Source: Paenibacillus albiflavus (lineage in GTDB: Bacteria > Bacillota > Bacilli > Paenibacillales > NBRC-103111). Taken from it: a stretch of DNA of 64,000 nucleotides. Each line of letters opens with the position of its first letter. Positions within the stretch are counted from its first letter, which is position 1. The stretch covers positions 310,001 through 374,000 of the forward strand of contig NZ_SKFG01000001.1 in NCBI RefSeq assembly GCF_004344915.1, read 5' to 3'. The translations under genes and the position numbers were made by a program. Below are positions 59,660 to 64,000 of the stretch, piece by piece. The notes under the pieces are model-generated. The model did not search any database. It was given only the letters and a program-made list of their open reading frames with translations, and was not told where the DNA came from.

Positions 59660-59887
59660 TTACACTTCTTCATATATATGTTCGATCATATCATCATAAT
59701 CATAGGGTATTTTCTCGTAATCCTGCGCCATGGATTTTCCACTTAGCTGCATTGCACTTAATACGTTACACCGCAGCTTCTCTAGCACCTCTTCAATCTC
59801 TGCGACCCGAGGCTTAGAAGTTTCATGCTGTATAGCGGTTTGAAGAGCAGATTCAATAACAGCAATATCGTGGCTATTAAATTTCAA
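59660..59887 (-). CDS. Small hypothetical protein
   Basis: 75 residues from TTG 59887, chosen because GAGGTGA is 5 bp upstream; the frame is open to 59935. Helical and acidic: FNSHDIAVIESALQTAIQH, AEIEEVLEKLRCNVLSAM and a tail YEKIPYDYDDMIEHIYEEV. Not recognised. No signal or membrane segment. Lies downstream of rnz, separated by 94 bp. Confidence 0.65.
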   Translation of the reverse strand: MKFNSHDIAVIESALQTAIQHETSKPRVAEIEEVLEKLRCNVLSAMQLSGKSMAQDYEKIPYDYDDMIEHIYEEV

Positions 59888-59981
59888 GCTGTTCACCTCA
59901 TCAGATGTAGGATGGTCATCTATCGCTATCCACACTTATTTTTACCTGAATGTTGGAAAAATAATCACACTTGTTTAGGAT

Positions 59982-60899
59982 TTACAATCGAAATGTCCAA
60001 AAATCTGCTGCTGCATAGGTATCCTTATGTATAGCTTGTGCCTCTGATAGCAGTACATCCACATCTTCTCCCTGGTAGCGTGATGAAATATGCGTTACGA
60101 TTAGTGTCCGTACATTAGCTGTTTCAGCAATCTGCGCGGCTTGCGCAGAAGTGGAATGCCCAAAATCATTGGCATGTTCATGATGTGAGGAAGCGAAAGT
60201 TGCTTCATGGACAAGCACGTGTGCATCTCTAGCAAGCTCAATTGCAGCTTGACACGGCTTCGTATCTCCCATGATCGCAACAACTCGGCCTGGAATCGAT
60301 TTACCAACGTAATCTTCACCTTGGATCGTACGACCATCTGGAAGCTCTACGGCTCCGCCTTGCTTAATTTGGGAATAAATAGGTCCTGGTTTAATCCCCT
60401 CATGTTGCAGCTTATCAACTAACAATGTACCTGTCTGATCCGGCTCGGTAATTCGATAACCAAAGCATTCACCGCGATGCTCGAGTCTACGCGCTTCAAC
60501 GACGAAACCTTGTTCTTCTACTAAAATCCCTTCAGACGTAATCTCTTCAATACACAGATCATAATTCAAATGCGATCCACTAATCGCTAGCGCCTGTCGA
60601 ATAAAAACAGCGATACCAGCTGGCCCATATACGGTTAACGGCGTTACACCGCCTTGATAAGAACGTGAGGATAATAAGCCTGGCAAACCATAGATATGAT
60701 CGCCATGCAAATGGGTAATGAAAATTTTATTTGTTTTGCTAAGTTTAACAGGTGTTCGAAGGATTTGATGCTGAGTACTCTCTCCACAATCAAACAACCA
60801 GTACACCCCAAGCTCATCAAGCAAATTCAAAGCAATCGATGTCACATTTCGCTCCTTGGATGGCACTCCCGCTCCTGTACCCAAAAATTGCAGCTCCAT
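59982..60899 (-). CDS. rnz: Ribonuclease Z
   Basis: 305 residues. Metallo-beta-lactamase-fold tRNA 3'-processing endonuclease. Start MELQFLGTGAGVPSKERNVTS with the family-typical TGAGxPS; zinc motif HLHGDH at 63-68, then YGLPGLLSSRS, EHRGECFGYRI, IMGDTKPC, HEATFASSH, DFGHSTSAQAAQ and THISSRY. Cleaves the 3' trailer of tRNA precursors. Monocistronic on the minus strand. Confidence 0.96.
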   Translation of the reverse strand: MELQFLGTGAGVPSKERNVTSIALNLLDELGVYWLFDCGESTQHQILRTPVKLSKTNKIFITHLHGDHIYGLPGLLSSRSYQGGVTPLTVYGPAGIAVFIRQALAISGSHLNYDLCIEEITSEGILVEEQGFVVEARRLEHRGECFGYRITEPDQTGTLLVDKLQHEGIKPGPIYSQIKQGGAVELPDGRTIQGEDYVGKSIPGRVVAIMGDTKPCQAAIELARDAHVLVHEATFASSHHEHANDFGHSTSAQAAQIAETANVRTLIVTHISSRYQGEDVDVLLSEAQAIHKDTYAAADFWTFRL

Positions 60900-60949
60900 T
60901 ACTCTGCACTCCTTCCTTAATTACATAAATTCACTATAACATTCGTGGC

Positions 60950-60981
60950 CAAAGCAATAAAGCGCAGGAAGCCCTGCGCTT
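60950..60981 (-). terminator. Terminator of metH
   Basis: AAGCGCAGG and CCTGCGCTT pair perfectly around a 4-nt loop; the minus strand then reads TATTGCTTT. Ends the methionine synthase transcript. Confidence 0.85.
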
Positions 60982-61001
60982 ATCAGTATAGCCAATATCA
61001 T

Positions 61002-64000
61002 TCAAGCTTTATCAACGTTAAAATAACGCGCTTCCGGATGCGCGAATACAATCGCCGACACCGATGCTTCCGGCTCCATCATGAAGCCTTCCGTTAATTC
61101 AATCCCGATATCCTTCGGATTCAAGAGTTTGAACAGTGGTTCCTGGTCTTCTAAATTTGGACAAGCTGGATAACCGAAGGAGAAACGCTGTCCAATATAT
61201 TTCGCACTGAATCTCTCCTGCATTGTCATCTGGGCATGGTCTGCAATTCCCCATACATCCCGCATAATATGATGAATGCGCTCAGCAAAGGCTTCCGCGA
61301 CCTCAAGCGCAGTAGATTGCAAAGCATGTGAACGAAGATAATCTCCACTCTCACGCCACTTGCGGGCAAGCTCCGATATGCCTTCTCCTGCAGTAACGAT
61401 CAAGAATCCGATATAATCCATCTCGCCACTGTCAACAGAACGAATGTAATCGGCTAGGCATAAATACGGTTCAACTTCTTGACGTGGGAAGCTGAACGTA
61501 TGCAGCACTCGGCTCTGGTCTTCAGGATCATAGACGATAACCTCATTGCCTCTCGATTGCGCAGGGAAGAATCGATACATCCCATTCGCACGAATAATGC
61601 CAGTATGCATAGCTTCGCTTAAGATAGAATCTACCGTCTCTTTAAGTCCAATTGCCTTCTCATCACCTTCGGCTATCAGCTTCTCAACTTTGCCTTTGAG
61701 CCCTAGGTGATGTCCGAGCAGCATTTGCATGTTCACGTAAGGAAGCAAATGGCTTAACGGATATTCGCGCAAGACGTGTCGCTCTAGATCAGGCGGTGTC
61801 ATAACTGGAACGTCCTTACTCACATTGGAAGTCACATCCAGCTTAGGTTTCACTGCGACCTGCGCTGATTTGCCAGAGTCCATGACATCGGACTCCATGT
61901 TGTCCCGCAGCTCTTGCACGAGCCGCGCACGCTCCTCTGGATCGCTCAATTGATTCGCAATCTCAAGCCCATTCATCGCATCTTTGGCGTATAGCACGAG
62001 TCCCTCGTACTCAGGCTGGATGCGATTCTTGGTGAACTTGCGCGTGAGCGCCGCGCCGCCAACCATGATCGGAACGTCGATCCCCGCGTTCCGCAAATCC
62101 TGCGCAGTTACAACCATCTGCTGCGCGGATTTAACCAACAGGCCAGACAGGCCGATCGCGTCTGGCTTCTCCCGATGAAACGCCTCGATTAATTGCTCAG
62201 GCGGTACTTTAATCCCAAGGTTCACGATTTCATAACCATTATTGGATAGAATAATTTCTACTAAATTTTTACCAATATCGTGAACATCACCTTTTACCGT
62301 AGCGAGAAGAATTTTACCTTTAACTGCAGATTCATTCTTCTCCATGAATTGCTCAAGGAACGCAACTGAAGCTTTCATGACTTCTGCACTCTGGAGCACT
62401 TCCGCCACAATCAGCTCATTATTGTTGAACAAACGACCTACCTCTGACATACCAGCCATCAGTGGACCGTTAATAATATTTAATGGAGCATCCTTCTTAA
62501 GTGCTTCTTGCAGATCGGGAATAAGCCCTTCTTTTGTACCTTCAACAACATAAGAGGCAAGTCTCTCTTCCAGCGATAAGTTGGAGATTTTCTCCTTCTT
62601 CTCTACTTTCTTCGTACGGAAGTGTGCAACGAATGCTGCAAGTGTGTCATCATTCGTCTCATAGATTAACTGCTCAGCCAACCTACGCTCTTCCTCGGGA
62701 ATCGAAGCATAGCGCTCTAATTTTTCCGTATTCACGATCGCATAATCGAGTCCAGCCTTCGTACAATGGTAAAGATACACGGCATTCAGCACTTCACGCC
62801 CTGCTTCTGGAAGTCCAAAGGAGACATTAGATAAACCGAGAATCGTATGACACTCTGGCATTGCTTGCTTGATCAAGCGAATTCCTTCAATTGTCTCCTT
62901 AGCAGAGCCAATATACTGCTGGTCACCCGTACCAACAGGGAAAACGAGCGGGTCAAAAATAATATCCGAACCATTCATGCCATACTTATTCACTAGTAGG
63001 TCTCTTGAACGCTTGGCTACTTCCAATTTATCCTCACGTGTAATCGCTTGACCACGCTCATCAATCGTGCCAACTACCGCAGCAGCACCATACTTATGAA
63101 TAAGAGGTACGACACGTTCAAATTTCTCTTCGCCATCTTCAAGGTTGATAGAATTAATAATTGCTTTACCTTGTGAGTATTTAAGTCCAAGCTCAATTAC
63201 GCGCGCATCTGTGGAATCGATCATTAGTGGGACTTTAACCTTTTTCACTACAAGCTTCAGGAATTGTTCCATATCGATCATTTCTTCACGGTCAGGGTCT
63301 TGAAGACATACGTCAATGACATGCGCACCGCCTTTGACTTGTGCACGAGCGATTTCGGACGCCTCTTCAAACTTTCCTTCGACAATCAGGCGCTTGAATT
63401 TACGCGAACCAAGTACATTCGTTCTTTCCCCTACCATGTACGGACGATTCTCTGTTTCAATATAAACCGTTTCGATACCCGATACGGCAGGTGCGTGAGA
63501 GCCCGTTAGCTCTCTCGGACTAAACTTGGATAAGGAATCCGCCAGAGCTCTGATATGATCAGGCGTCGTACCACAACAACCACCTGCAATATTGATCCAG
63601 CCCTGTTCAGCAAAAGCGGTCATTTTCTTCGCAAGAGATTCTGGCGATTCGTGGTAATGGCCATTCTCGTCAGGAAGTCCCGCATTCGGATAACAGGAGA
63701 TCGATGTATCTGCAATTTGAGAAAGTGTACGAATGTGGTCACGCATGAATTCTGGACCTGTTGCACAGTTAAGACCGACGGATATTGGCTTTAAATGCTC
63801 AAGCGAAATATAAAATGATTCAATATTCTGACCTGCGAGCGTCGTTCCCATCGGTTCAATCGTACCTGAGATCATAATCGGCAGTTCACGATTTAGAGCA
63901 GAAAATGCGCGTTTAATCCCGATCGATCCTGCTTTGACATTAAGCGTATCCTGAGATGTTTCAAGCAATAATGCATCAACACCAGCTTCCATTAGGGCCA
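61002..64000 (-). CDS. metH: Cobalamin-dependent methionine synthase, 3' part (5' end outside window)
   Basis: About 999 codons; the frame is still open at the right edge, so the first part of the homocysteine domain is missing. Domains in order: rest of the homocysteine methyltransferase barrel (VGLNCATGPEFM, GGCCGTTPDHI zinc site), pterin-binding barrel (VGERTNVLGSRKF, DVCLQDPDREE), cobalamin cap and Rossmann domain with the cobalt-ligand loop GDVHDIGKN, and the AdoMet activation domain (RFSFGYPACPNLEDQ, ending FAHPEARYFNVDKA). Transfers methyl from methyl-tetrahydrofolate via B12 to homocysteine. A GC-rich patch lies at 61.9-62.2 kb. Confidence 0.96.
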   Translation of the reverse strand, partial: ALMEAGVDALLLETSQDTLNVKAGSIGIKRAFSALNRELPIMISGTIEPMGTTLAGQNIESFYISLEHLKPISVGLNCATGPEFMRDHIRTLSQIADTSISCYPNAGLPDENGHYHESPESLAKKMTAFAEQGWINIAGGCCGTTPDHIRALADSLSKFSPRELTGSHAPAVSGIETVYIETENRPYMVGERTNVLGSRKFKRLIVEGKFEEASEIARAQVKGGAHVIDVCLQDPDREEMIDMEQFLKLVVKKVKVPLMIDSTDARVIELGLKYSQGKAIINSINLEDGEEKFERVVPLIHKYGAAAVVGTIDERGQAITREDKLEVAKRSRDLLVNKYGMNGSDIIFDPLVFPVGTGDQQYIGSAKETIEGIRLIKQAMPECHTILGLSNVSFGLPEAGREVLNAVYLYHCTKAGLDYAIVNTEKLERYASIPEEERRLAEQLIYETNDDTLAAFVAHFRTKKVEKKEKISNLSLEERLASYVVEGTKEGLIPDLQEALKKDAPLNIINGPLMAGMSEVGRLFNNNELIVAEVLQSAEVMKASVAFLEQFMEKNESAVKGKILLATVKGDVHDIGKNLVEIILSNNGYEIVNLGIKVPPEQLIEAFHREKPDAIGLSGLLVKSAQQMVVTAQDLRNAGIDVPIMVGGAALTRKFTKNRIQPEYEGLVLYAKDAMNGLEIANQLSDPEERARLVQELRDNMESDVMDSGKSAQVAVKPKLDVTSNVSKDVPVMTPPDLERHVLREYPLSHLLPYVNMQMLLGHHLGLKGKVEKLIAEGDEKAIGLKETVDSILSEAMHTGIIRANGMYRFFPAQSRGNEVIVYDPEDQSRVLHTFSFPRQEVEPYLCLADYIRSVDSGEMDYIGFLIVTAGEGISELARKWRESGDYLRSHALQSTALEVAEAFAERIHHIMRDVWGIADHAQMTMQERFSAKYIGQRFSFGYPACPNLEDQEPLFKLLNPKDIGIELTEGFMMEPEASVSAIVFAHPEARYFNVDKA

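Noticed and set aside
1-64000. CRISPR arrays, rRNA or tRNA genes, prophage modules
   Set aside because: No regularly spaced repeats, no tRNA or rRNA sequence and no phage structural genes were recognised on reading both strands.

Overview
The window reads as chromosomal DNA of a low-to-mid GC, endospore-forming Firmicute, most likely Paenibacillus or a close relative. Evidence: Gram-positive style ribosome binding sites (GGAGG-type) before nearly every gene, frequent GTG/TTG starts, a KapB sporulation-phosphorelay homologue, split glycine decarboxylase (gcvPA/gcvPB) behind a tandem glycine riboswitch, a copper-amine-oxidase-N-domain secreted protein, and MrfA/MrfB (YprA/YprB) repair proteins. 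The genus assignment is inference from gene content. No rRNA, tRNA or CRISPR array was recognised.

Layout. 1-0.7 kb: a quinone-oxidoreductase-like gene divergent from an HxlR regulator. 0.8-6.5 kb: a lone alpha/beta hydrolase, then a sulfate ABC uptake operon (sbp-cysT-cysW-cysA) ending in a second alpha/beta hydrolase. 6.8-12.3 kb: acyl-CoA thioesterase, gcvH, and divergently the riboswitch-controlled gcvT-gcvPA-gcvPB. 12.5-18.4 kb: secreted protein, a merR-thioredoxin operon with a textbook MerR operator, an Sfp-type phosphopantetheinyl transferase inserted between two ~96-bp direct repeats, and an operon of nucleotidyltransferase, PfkB kinase, SPL-like radical SAM protein and aminoglycoside-nucleotidyltransferase-like protein. 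18.5-25 kb: housekeeping and unknown genes (kapB, rpoN, thioredoxin-like, ABC-F, M42 peptidase, Dabb protein). 25.1-35.5 kb: one minus-strand Tad/Flp pilus operon. 35.7-38.8 kb: an RND efflux permease.

39.1-48.7 kb is the most interesting region: one minus-strand operon-like array running HPr, Enzyme I, a PRD/EIIB-domain regulator, an amidohydrolase, a stand-alone PRD protein, an SFCGS glycine-rich protein, DUF4312, DUF4311, DUF4310, a DgaE-like PLP ammonia lyase and a DgaF-like KDGP aldolase. It carries its own phosphotransfer source (EI and HPr) and the last two steps of D-glucosaminate breakdown, but no recognisable EIIA/EIIB/EIIC permease; the position of the permease is taken by four uncharacterised proteins, two of them membrane-embedded. 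I infer an undescribed phosphorelay-linked uptake and catabolic system for an amino-sugar acid or acylated relative.

49-64 kb: FtsJ-like methyltransferase, ABC ATPase, a cREC protein, a DNA-repair cluster (mrfA-mrfB-nfo), a small MITE-like element, a CAP-domain secreted protein, a decayed recombinase fragment, an SDR-hydrolase operon preceded by a promoter-leader-terminator unit that looks like a regulatory RNA, ribonuclease Z, and the 3' part of cobalamin-dependent methionine synthase (metH) running off the window edge. Most genes from 14.5 kb to the end lie on the minus strand.
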